DNA from: Tipula vernalis
Lineage: Eukaryota; Arthropoda; Insecta; Diptera; Tipulidae
Direction of reading: 5' to 3'
Assembly: GCA_958295665.1 (NCBI GenBank)
Contig: OY282560.1
Coordinates: 309,919,236 to 309,983,235, forward strand
DNA length: 64,000 nucleotides
The notes under the pieces were generated by a model that was given only the letters and a program-made list of their open reading frames with translations, did not search any database and was not told the origin of the DNA. Both the position numbers and the translations under genes were made by a program. Of this stretch, positions 1 to 10,968 are shown one piece after another. Numbering within the stretch: position 1 is the first letter of the stretch; the number at the start of each line of letters is the position of its first letter.

Positions 1-1869
1 TGATTTGAAAGTTGAGTTTCAAGTTAGATTGGGTTGTCATATGCACTTAATTTTCCGGGCAGAAGTTCTGATCACCTCATGAGGTTTCAACCATTTATAT
101 TAATATGGGATAACGAACTGAATTTGTACTTGTGAACCCATTTTTCAGTTTTTGAAATTAAATTCTCAATATCGTGCGCAATTAGGTCATTAACTTTAAA
201 AGTTTAGTAAACCAGAATTTATACTATCTACGAGTTTGTGTGACAATTAAATCAACTTTGGCACGTTTAAAGTAGATTAGAATTTCGCAAAATGTAAAAC
301 ATTCATCTACAAAGTAAACACCATCTGTTAAACATTTTGAGATAGGCGATTTCAATTTGATTTAATTAATGTAAATTTAAAAAGAAAAAAAAACTTCAAT
401 TTCCCACAATTAAAGAAGAAACGGCAAAAATTAAACTAGGTAGATTGCGAGTAAAACTGAGTCATCTGTTTATAATTGTAATATGAAAACAATTCAATTT
501 AAGAAAATAATTTTATTGAGATAAGAATTTATTTACACAAATAGAAAAATTGCATAACAAACAATACATTCAGTTTAAAAAAATCTTATGAAAATGATTA
601 AAATCTCAAGGATTTCAAATCGTGCAACAGATTATGCAAAGTGTCTGTATAATACACAACTAAATTACAAATGTATAGTTTTTTTTTTTGCTTCCGATCT
701 GTCATGTTGTCATTCCGTCTCGCCTGATCGAGCATAACATAATTAACATGCTTGTGTATAAATTGGAAATGTTTATGTTGGTAATCGAACTTTGCAGCAC
801 TCTACGGTAGATCAGCCTTGGGAAGGTCAACAAATTTTGCGATTTTTGTGAGTTGTAGGTGCTACCGCAATTAGGTTGCATTTTTTGTTTTGGCCACCAG
901 TTTTTTTTTTTGCGGAACAAAAAAATCACAGAACCACAAAATGACCGTGTACATTGAAAACTTTTATTTCGTGAAGGTTTATATTGTATTAAAATTACAA
1001 TTGTCATTATTAATTATTGTATGTAGTTTTTTGGCCTTGCGTCAGGAGAATGCTTATCTTCGATTAATGCAGCTGATTAACATTAATTACTGGACATTAA
1101 ACTTTCAAATTCGAATTACCGTTTATAGCGCACAGTATATCACTGCGCGCTTAAACCAAACTAATTATTTGTTTGAGATATAATTAGTTTGTTCTAATAT
1201 GGTAAACTATTTTAATTTTAATTGTCTTAATAATTATATATTAAGTAATCAATGTTTAAATTATAATTATATAAATTATTTGTTTCTGTGTGTATGTGTT
1301 TAAGAAAGTGACACAATTTATCATTTAATTAAATTGTACTAGTTTTGCATATTCTTTACGTCATACACCGAACAAGGTTGGGGTTTCGCGAAAAATCAGT
1401 GGAATTCACTGATCAAATAATGTAACAATAATTAATTACCGACAATAATATTTAATTATAATTTATTCTAAACAATTTTTTAATTGTTGCCTTTAACGTT
1501 ATTTAATTGAGATATTTGGGTGGGTGGATAATTAACGTATTTTTATTAATGGTTAACATGAAAAGTTAATTGGCTTGTTTTTATTATTATAGCTTATAAA
1601 ATATCATTTTTCAAAATTAAAAGCTTGTTGATTAGATTACAGTTAAATATTGTCCTTTTTTGACCGACAATAATCAACAGATGGATCGATGTTAAATATT
1701 TTAGAAATTAAATTGGAAACTTTTATCATTCAAAATAGCTTCAGTCACGAATTTTAAAATTTTGATTGTTTTTTTACAAAACTAGTAATCTTTTAGTATG
1801 TCAAATGTAATTAAATTAATTATTATTAGCTTGTGAATTGGACCGAATTTGTACCGGTCTTTAGCATGT
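1..1869. other. AT-rich sequence, no gene recognised
   Basis: Only short open frames (up to about 100 codons) occur, none with a recognisable domain. The frames at 702-1007 (minus) and 890-1183 (plus) overlap on opposite strands and look like chance. Poly-A and poly-T tracts are frequent, and I see no RNA gene. Confidence 0.6.
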
Positions 1870-2290
1870 ACAACAGATATTTATGTTTTACGTGAAAGCT
1901 TTTAAAATTGCTACCTAGAAAATATTAGACTTTCATGACAATGAGATTTGCTAATTACAAATAAAGCTTTCCCGTTGTACATTTCTGGAATTGGAAAAGC
2001 TTTTCTCAATCAACAGGTACATTTTAAAATTTAAAGCTTCAAATTAAATTTAAATTACTTGAATCTCAGTATTATCCAATTTTAGTAAAAGTTGGCTAGA
2101 TCGAGGATAAAAATTAAAAATTGCATATTACGAAAATAAACTTAATAATCTTTTGAGCTAAACATTTACAAATTAGTATGAGAACGAAGTTAGAACGGAG
2201 GATTGAGACCAAACCTCTTTTATGTAGTACCTTATTCTAAAGAATTTTTCTGCAGTTTCATAAGATCTAGGAAAATACTCAATTTGCTTT
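1870..2290 (+). repeat. Old segmental repeat, copy 1
   Basis: This stretch shares an ordered series of words with 3115-3540: GCAAATAAAGCTTTCC-like, TGTACATTTCTG, CTTTTGAGCTAAA, AGAACGGAGGATTGAG, then TATTCTAAAG and CTGCAG. The copies are degenerate with many indels. The block TTAGAACGG..GATTGAG..AAACC resembles the core TTAGAACGATGGATAAA of the array at 5.4-16.7 kb, so this may be an older outlier of that family (inference). Confidence 0.6.
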
Positions 2291-3114
2291 TAATTTTAGC
2301 ATTTTATGTAGCAAACATGACTGAAGCTACTAACACATTTTTTTATCATCCCTCATCGGAACAATTTTGCACAGTTAATTTATTTGTACATAAAGATGTT
2401 TTTTTAAATTTGCTTTTAACGTTCGAGGACATAAAAAGAATGAAATGATTTTGTGCCTTTCGTTATAAATCTTTCCAGCTCCGTATTTCTGAAGCAGATC
2501 TATCACAGTATAATTCAATTAAAGGGAAACTTTTTAGTTTTAGCATAAACAAATACTTAACCAGATTAACAACTTTCACTGTAAGAAGTTTTAATGTAGG
2601 TGAAATAAAATACACAAAGAAAAGGTTTGCCACTCGAACGAAAGTTATGTACCATCTTACCAAAATTAGTTATCTCTTTTCTTCCTACAGCATTTCGATT
2701 GCGAAAAAAAAAGTTTCAATAAAAAGGTTTCAAGAAAATGGGAGCTACACTCATTTCGTGGAATACAATATGGGCGTACGCTTATTTCATGGAATACAAT
2801 ACGACCGAAAAAATTAATGAATTGTTGTTACTCATAATAGATTTACACGAATGTGTAGATCAGCGAGAGAATATACATTAACGAGGGGCAGCTCTTCTTC
2901 CTATTTCGACATTATTTGTGAGATACATTAAAGTGATATACATACACTTAAACCTGTTTTTACACTGTCCTTTTGACATGTTTTTTGTTTTTTTAATGGT
3001 AGCAATTGGACAGCAAATAACAAAAGGTAAAAGTAATTCTGAACCTGTTTTTACACAGTTCTTTTAACACGTTTTTTTTACACGATGGAAACTTATGTAG
3101 CGTGTTAAAATAGG
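2291..3114. other. AT-rich spacer with short direct repeats
   Basis: No gene is recognised. Two short direct repeats are visible: a TGGAATACAATA word at about 2759 and 2790, and ACCTGTTTTTACAC at about 2951 and 3043. Confidence 0.5.
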
Positions 3115-3540
3115 TTTATCTTTCAGGACAAAGAGATTTGACAATTGCAAATAAAGCTTTCCAGTTGTATATTTCTGAAAAAGTTTATTGGGAAAGCCTT
3201 CCTCAAAAAATCTATTCTTAAGCACATGTTCTTTTTGAAATAGAAGTTGAAAGCTTCTTATTAATGAAAACTTTCACATAATTTTAGAAATTTATGTTTG
3301 TTCCAAAAAAACAAGGAGCAAATAAAAAATTTCGTTTTTACAATAAACATGAAAGCTTTTGTAATACTACTTCATAAGCTTTTGAGCTAAATATTTTTAA
3401 ATTAGTGTACTTGAAAAAATTGAATGAATGAAAGTTTAGAACGGAAGATTGAGTCTAAACCACTTTTTTGTAGTGCTTTATTCTAAAGTATTTATCTGCA
3501 GCTTTACACAGTTCAACAAAATACTAAATATCGTTTTTTG
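3115..3540 (+). repeat. Old segmental repeat, copy 2
   Basis: This is the partner of the segment at 1870-2290, in the same orientation and about 1.25 kb away. A third, partial echo (GAAAGCTCTTAAATTG..CCTAGAAA) lies near 4080-4140. Confidence 0.6.
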
Positions 3541-5400
3541 ATTTAATTAGTTTGTTCAGAAAGTAAAGTATATTTAAAATGTTTTGCCAATTATTTCTCG
3601 AGTAGCAAACTTGGCTTAGGCTAATTGATTTTTTAACATCAGTTGCACAGTTTTTGTTTCTGACATGCAGAACAAATTAAACCTCACCACATAGTTGCTG
3701 AAGACATTACTGGTAAGGAAATCAAAGCCTAACTAAGGATGCTAACAAATTAATCTAAACTTTTAAATTTGGCTGGTTGAGTCAGTTTGTATATTGTTGT
3801 ATATTTTTATTTCGTATTGAAAAATCAGAATATCTTTAAACGGTGCCGTAAAATAAGCCTCGAGGCATTAAAGGTCGAAAAATTTGGGATTTAATTCAAA
3901 ATCAAAGTGTATTAGCCCCCCGAAAAGTTTTTCGGGTATTTCTTCACTTTTTTAAAGCTAAATAAAACTCTAGGGTCTCATTTCACTTTCTCTAAATTCT
4001 GTAAAAAGAAGATTTAAATGCACTTTAGTTGCAAATTAAAGGGCTACAATTTTTCGGCCTTCATAAAAATGCTTTCTTGTGAAAGCTCTTAAATTGTGAC
4101 CTAGAAACTTAAAGAATTTTCAAAGCTTTGTATTTCTGAAACAGAAAAAAACGGCAATAAATTGTTCAGATTTGTTTGGCTCATTTGGCTCTAAATTTAT
4201 TTGTTCATCGTATCAGTTCCATCTGAGCCCGCAAATTTGTATGTTAGTATAATCCAATTTATGCAAATCTTTGTTCTGAGAATAAAACGTAAAAATTTAC
4301 AAATTTTTAATTTTTATTATTTGAGGTTATAAACTTTATTAGCAGCTTTATGCGATTTATACATAATCGATTTTTACCGCAAAGCCCAGCATATCGAGAA
4401 GACCATGTTCTCTATTGAAAAAATGTAACGCTAAAGATAAAAAGGACGAAAATTGGTAAAGTGGCCCCGGTTTTATTGAAGCGAATCTTAACAATACACC
4501 TCTTCTGCTACTTTTATTTCAACCAGAGCAGCTTGCTTTTCAAAATGCTCAATGCAATTATTAAAACCTCCCAGAAGGGTTATCGTGCACTTCTCACATA
4601 CTTGGCTGAAATTGTCAGGAACAGAAGATCCTTGTACCAGTTGCTTATTCCGCCTGGAATATCCCAATTTATACTATTGCAACTTACATGAGTAAACTAG
4701 TCTATTCTTAACAATTGTCTCTGGTAAGTAAGCTTTCTGAGTTGCCATTTATTCCGCTCCTGAAAACTTCCAGAACATTATTTAAAATTTGCAAAGGTGT
4801 ACAAAAGCCTCAATTGAAGTCTTTTTCTCGGTTTTAAAATTGAAGGTTCTTGAGGCTTTTATGAAAAGTTTATTCCGAGAAGTACAATACATAGAAAGCG
4901 TTGAACAAGCTCGTCTGCGCTTTTACACTGCGATTTGAAGCTCTCACTAACAACCCTGTATACGTATATGCAATTAAACATAAATATATTCTGCCATGAA
5001 ATATCCGACCGGTCGAAGGGATCAATTTGGTTTTACTCGAGGACGTTTTCAATATGTTCACTCGTTACCACCAATCACTGATATTCTGTAATTTGCATTT
5101 CTGTCAATTATCAAGGTGAACTCTATCGTACATAGCGGTTTGGGAATCGAGAAGAATTCATCATTCAGATATATTTAGAGAGCTTTATAAAATGGGTTCT
5201 AAAAACCATGAAGCTATCACGTACGAGTCAAACTTGATATATACGAGTATGTATGTATACTTAAAACTTTGCAGTTTGCTTTATTTTAAACAAAATAATT
5301 AAAAGAGCTTTGAGCATTTCTTAAAGCTTTTAAGTGTCTTTCTATCTATAGGGAACTTTCCACGATTATAGAAATAGATTAGCTAATTGGAAAAAAGTGA
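3541..5400. other. AT-rich sequence, no gene recognised
   Basis: Open frames at 4461-4691 and 4870-5061 are short and have no recognisable motif. Word content (AAAGCTTT, GAGCTTT) is like the neighbouring repeats, so this may be decayed repeat DNA. Confidence 0.5.
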
Positions 5401-7769
5401 AAGCTTAAGTAGTAAATATGTATGATTTTGCCCTAAATTAAAAAATTAACGCAAATTTTTTGTATTGTGAGGCAAATCTTTCTGGCTATGTTTTTGAGGT
5501 TGCAAATTACAAATGTTGCTTAATCCGAGGTCCGACAAAAATCGATGCAAAATTATTGGACAAGCCTTTGTTATTTCTTCAGCCAAACTTATCTTAATAC
5601 GTATTAAAAGTGCTCTCCAATAGTTCGAAAAATCAGAAAACGTAAAATATACTTAAGTTATTGTACTGAAATACAAAATTTCAACACACAATTTGTTGCC
5701 AAAGTTCGACATTTCATCAACCAAACTAAAACATATTTAGGTTCGTATTTTTACAGCTCATTGGAGTTTAGAACGATGGATAAGGATCATTGCGGTATTT
5801 AAACCTTTCAAACTTAACTGGATTAGTAAAAATTCGAAGCAAAACCTTTTGGCAAAGTTTCGTCGTTTGTTTAGCCAAACTTATGGAAAGCTAATTAAGA
5901 GCTCTCTATAAAAGTTTGAGGTATTTCAATAAAAAATCCTGAAATGTGAATAATTTTTATGTTCAGGTTTTTAAAGCTCAATATGGGCAACGCTTTGTCA
6001 TTTGTTTATCCAAACTTGTTTAAATATGTATTGAAATGAAAGCTAATTAAAAGTTCTGTTCAATAGTTTGAGGTATTTAAATGAAAACATCAAACAATGT
6101 GGGATTTGAATTAATGTTGTTAAAGCTCATTGCAGCTTAGCATAGTGGGTAAAGCATTGTGATTTGTAAACCTCACAACTTTAACCTTAAGCTTGTAAAA
6201 TTGTTGGCAAAGCTTTGTCATTTGTCAGCCAAATCTGTCTAAATACGTATCAAGAAAGCTAATTAAAAGATCATTTCAACAGTTTAAGGTATTTAAACCA
6301 AACAAACAACATGAAATATATTTAAATTCTTGTTTTTAAAACTCTTTAGATCTTAGCACAACGGATAACGATCATTGTGATATTTGAACCGCAAAAACAT
6401 AAATAGCCTAGTTAACGATTCGAAACACATTTTTTCACATAGCTAATTTAAAGCCATTTTTAAAAGCTTAAGGCCAAAAACATAAAATATATTTAAATTC
6501 GTATATTTAAAGCTCTTTAGAGCTTAGAACGATGGATAAATCTTTGTGATATTTAAACCTTGAAACTTGAGCTCCCCTGTAAACATAATTGACTTAGCAA
6601 AAATTCGGAATAAAATTTAAGCTTACTAAAAGCTTTTTTCAAAAGGTTGGGATACTTAAATAAAAACATCAAAAAATGTGAGATTTAAATTTATGTTTTT
6701 AAAGCTCATTGCAGCTTAGAACGATGAATAGGTTAGGTTGGGTTGAACAAATTGTTGGCAAAGCTTCGGCGTTTTTTCAGCCAAACTTTTCTAAATATGT
6801 ATCAAAAGATAATAGTGAGTTTTATCTCTTCAATAGTTTAAAGTATTTGAACCTAAAAATCAAACAACATGAAATATAGTATATTGTTTTAAATGCTCGT
6901 GAAAGCTTAGCACCACGAACAAAGGTCATTCTGGATCATTGTGATATTTAAACCACACAAACCTAACGAGCCTACTAAAAAATTCAGAGCACACCTTGTT
7001 GGCAAAGCTTTGTTATTTTTTCAACCAAACGTATCTAAATAAATATTGAAAGCTCTGTTTGAAAGATTAACGTATTTGAAATAAAAAAGACAAAAATTGT
7101 AAAATATATTAAAGTTCGTTTTTTTAATGCTCATTAGAGCTTAGAAAGAAGGATAAAGCTTGTGATAGTAGACTTTCGTCTACTTAAAAGCTTTCTTCAA
7201 AAGTTTGAGGTATATAAAAATCAAAAACTGGAAGTTTATTTTAAATCGTGTTTTTAAAGCTCATTAGAGCCTAGAACTTTGCCAACTTAACTTTGTAAAA
7301 ATTCGCAACAAAAGTTTTGGCAAAGCTTCATCGTTTAAAAGCTCTATTCAAAAGTTTGAGGTATTTAAAGGAAACATCTGGAAATGCTATATATTTAAAT
7401 TCATGTTTTTAAAGCTCAATGTAGCTCAAAAGGCACAGTAACAAATCTGAAGCAAACTTTTTGGCAAAGTTTTGCTATTTGTTTATCCAAACTTGTCTAC
7501 ATACGTATCGATATAAAAGTAATTAATTAAGAACTATGTTCAAAAATTTGAGGTATTTGAATGAAAAAATCAAAAAATTTAAGATATTATTGTACTTAAG
7601 GTTTTTAAAGCTCATTACAGCTTAGGACGATGGATGATGTATTATGATTACATATTATGACAAAGTTTCATCATTTCTTCAGCCAAGCTTATCTACAATA
7701 AATACGTATTGAAAGCTAATTAAAAGCTACTATCTCCAATAGTTCGAAGAATCAGATAAGGCGAAATAT

Positions 7770-7779
7770 ATTTAAGTTA
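7770..7779. repeat. Target site duplication of LINE (left)
   Basis: ATTTAAGTTA here is repeated at 9032-9041 on the far side of the LINE fragment. The flanks are array sequence on both sides. Confidence 0.65.
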
Positions 7780-9031
7780 GGTTAGGTTAGGTTAGAGTGG
7801 CTGCTATCGCACACTTAGGCCAATAGTGGCCCATTGTGATACCACAGGATCTTATCTCCCATTTACCCCTGAAACCATCCAGTGCTATTTATGTAGTGTA
7901 AAAAATCTCGTACTCCACAGTTCGCGAGTTCCGAAAGGCTGTCCATACCGTACACACCCAAGTATTTATGTCTTCTGTATGATAGTGCCGGACACGAGCA
8001 TAGGAAGTGATCTATAGTCTCTTCCTCCTCCTCGTCCATGCAACTTCTACAAAAGTCATTTGTCTGTAGACCCAGCCTTCTCGCGTGTTCCCAAAAAGGA
8101 AGTGTCCTGTCAGTATCTCTAAGACCAATCCTAACTCTCGTCTTCCCAGGGATATCAGTCCCTTGGAGCGCCGCAAGTCCAGTCTTGGCCAAACCTGTTT
8201 TGCTGCCCTGCACGTGAGAGTGTTGGTCCATCTCTCATTTGTCAGGGCGATTGCCTTACTACTGAGCGCCAATTTGAGCGCTGCTATAGGGCTCCCCAAA
8301 CCTGCCCTTTCCATCTGCATCTAGAGAGTCGTACCGTACTTAGCTAGTTCGTCCGCGCTGCAGTTCTCCGTGATGTCCGAGTGACCAGTGACCCAGATTA
8401 TCTGGATACTGAAATACTCGCTCATCTCATTAAGAGATGATCGGCAATCCAGCGCCACCCGTGACCTCAGACAAACCGCCGCCTCTAGTGACCTAACCGC
8501 CGCCTGACTGTCCACATAAATTGCGATATCCCTTACTGATACCACATTATGCTTCAACCATATCACGACTTCCCCGATCGCCACCACTTCAGCTTGGTAC
8601 ACGCTGCAGTAGTCAGGAAGACGAATCTAGCTTAGAGCCGTCCGTGAAAAATTGCACTGCCTCGTTTTCCAGTATTGATCCGTCCCTCCAGGATTCCCTT
8701 GAAGGACAGACGGTCTGGAACCCTTTATCGAAGCACAAGGTTGGTATAACATAATCTAGATTCACCAGTTCATCCCTTAGTGATCCAACTATCGTCGAGT
8801 GCCCCACCTGCAGACACTTCCACTGAGAGACAGCCGTAAGTCGCATAGCCACCTCGGCTGAGTTCTGCTTACCAAAAACCTCTACTGGAATAAGGTGGAA
8901 CATAACTCGCTCTATCAGAAAAAGTCAATCTAGTGCCGTTTATCGTAGGCGGGCAAACTACCGGAATTTTATACTTCCTGGTAAAAAGTACCAGCTCTGT
9001 CTTGGATGGGTTGATCGAAGTTGAAAATTTA
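7780..9031 (-). mobile_element. 5'-truncated LINE (R1/LOA/I-like, RNase H-bearing)
   Basis: This is the 3' end of a non-LTR retrotransposon inserted in the tandem array. On the minus strand it begins in the RT thumb region, passes through a ribonuclease H domain and a terminal zinc-knuckle-like CCHC region, and ends in a 3' tail of TAACC repeats (plus strand GGTTA repeats at 7778-7795). A 10-bp direct repeat (ATTTAAGTTA) flanks it, which suits target-primed reverse transcription. The 5' truncation is typical of LINEs. The superfamily call rests on RNase H plus the C-terminal Cys/His motif. Confidence 0.82.
7863..9020 (-). pseudogene. LINE ORF2 remnant: RT end, RNase H, CCHC
   Basis: Reading from 9020 downward, the motif INPSKTELVLFTRKYK marks the end of the reverse transcriptase. 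RNase H follows: FFTDGSKL (first Asp), then after a lesion QAEVVAI (Glu), YVDSQAAVRSL (Asp) and WVTGHSD (His). A region TLPFWEHARRLGLQ..CRSCMDEEEEETIDHFLCSC carries the C-x2-C..H-x4-C motif. Lesions seen: a deletion with frame change just after TDGSKLDS near 8613, which removes the strands between the first Asp and the Glu; an in-frame TAG near 8320; and a frame change near 8100-8230. The gene is dead. In the living family the product would make nicked-DNA-primed cDNA. Confidence 0.8.
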
Positions 9032-9041
9032 ATTTAAGTTA
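9032..9041. repeat. Target site duplication of LINE (right)
   Basis: ATTTAAGTTA, matching 7770-7779. Array sequence resumes directly after it. Confidence 0.65.
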
Positions 9042-9819
9042 AAAAAACGTTAAATATATTTAAGTTCGTATTTTTAATGCTCATTAGAGCTAAGAACCAT
9101 AGAAGATTGTGATATTTAAACTTTTCAAATTTAACTTGCTTTGTAAAAATTCGAAGTAAAATTTTTTGGTAATGCTTCGCCGTTTGTTTAGCCAAACTTA
9201 TTTAACATATGAAAAGCTAATTGAAAGCTAATTATATTTAAGTTCATGTTGTGGCACAGTAAAATATCCAAAGTGAACTTTTTGTCCAAAAGTTTGTCAT
9301 TTGTGTACCCAAACTTGTCTAAATACGTATCGAAACGAAAGCTAATTAAGCGTTCTGTTCAAAAGTTTGAGGCATTTGAATGAAAAAGACAAAAAATGTG
9401 AGTTACTATGTACACATACTTAAAAAGCATTGTGCTTTCGTAACCTTCGCCGTAGCTTGCTAGTAACAAAAAAATCGAAAAACAATTTTTTGGCAAAGTT
9501 TCATCATTTTTCAGCCAATCTTATCTAAAACGATTCGAGAAAGTTAATTAAAACCCCACTTCCATAGTTTAAGGTATTTAAATCAAAAAATCAGACAAAA
9601 TGAAATATATTGAAGTTCTTGTTTTTAAAGCCCAATAGAGCTTATAACAATGGATAAAAATCATTATGGGTCATTGTGATATTTAAACCACACAAACCTA
9701 AAGAGCCTAGTAAATATTTGCAGTACATTTTTTTCGGCGAAGATTCTTAATTCTTTTAGCCAAACTAATCAAAAGCCCTTTTTAAAAGATTAAGGTATTT
9801 GACTTAAAAAATCAAAAAA

Positions 9820-10283
9820 GCTAAAAAAATTCGATTCCTACTTCTAGGTGAAATGAAATTATTCATTCCGGAATGAAATTTTATGGTATTATTGTTTTAA
9901 AAATACCAAAGTAAGACTACTGCAGTGTGGTTATCTATCTGCGTGCGAACGTTTGTTCACGGCTTTTTAATTTTGTTGATTTTGGTTTTATAATGATATT
10001 GTGACAAGTTCGCACTGGATTTCACACGTATTGTAATTCATAATCTTTTTTTCTGAGTAGATTCAAACATGTGCCTGACTCGTGCACGTGCAATATATAC
10101 ATACGTGCAATATCAAAAGTAATATATGGGTGAGATTTCACCCATATTTCAAATAATATGTTGTCTTGGTATTTAAATCCTCAAAATTTTATAGAGCTGC
10201 CGTTTTGGAAGTTTCAATATTAAAAAAAATTATAGGGCATTAAAATGTAAAATAGGTAAAATTTCACCCAAAGGACGTTTGAG
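9820..10283. mobile_element. Possible piggyBac-like non-autonomous insertion
   Basis: The tandem array is interrupted here by unrelated sequence. At the right edge the minus strand reads CCCTCAAACGTCC directly after a TTAA (plus strand GAGGG-TTAA at about 10281-10288), the pattern of a piggyBac-type terminus. GGTGAAAT-like words recur in inverted orientation near both edges (about 9848 and 10260), and a palindrome GGGTGAGATTTCACCC lies at about 10128-10144. The left TTAA and left terminus are not clear, so the class is tentative and the left edge approximate. Confidence 0.35.
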
Positions 10284-10968
10284 GGTTAAGTTAATGTTTT
10301 TAAAGTTCTCTACATCTTAGAACGATGAACAGTGTAGCCTAGTGAAAAAAATCGAAAAAACATTTGAAAGATTTGTTAGTTGTTCAGCCAAACTTGTCCA
10401 AATATGTATCGATAGTTAATTAAAAGCTCACTTCAACAGTTTGGAGTATTTCAACAAATAAATCAGACAACATGAAATATATTTAAATTGTTGCTTTTTA
10501 AAGCTCATTAGAACTTAGCAGCACGGATAAAGATCATTGTGATATTTAGACCTCACAAACTTAACCACCCTAGTAAAAAATTCGAAGCACATTTTTCGGC
10601 AAAGTTTTATCATTTGGTCAGCCAAACTTTCTAACTAAGCATCGAAAGCTAATTAAAAGCTCTCTTCAAAAGTTTGAGGTATTGAAATCAAAAAATCAGA
10701 AATCATTAAATATTTTTAAGTTAATTACCTTCTGTCGCCTTCGAGGGTACACTGAGTAGAGCTTTGGATGTTGTGTTGTGAATGTAATGTTAGTAGGGTT
10801 TTCTTGAAAGCTTAAGCTCATTAGGGCTTAGGAGGATGGATAAAGTATTTTAACAGTTAACCCTCGAAAGATTAATATGTAAAAAATTCGAAGAACAATT
10901 GGCAAAGCTTCTTCATTTGTTTAGAAAACTTGTCTTAATACATAACGATTACTTATTAGTTTGAAGTA

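Noticed and set aside
702..1183. Overlapping ORFs of about 100 codons at the window start
   Set aside because: Opposite strands, AT-rich, no motif, no splice or promoter support; expected by chance in this composition.
7776..7796. TTAGG-like repeats as a telomere or interstitial telomeric site
   Set aside because: Only about four repeats, exactly at the 3' end of a LINE and inside its target duplication; best read as the element's tail.
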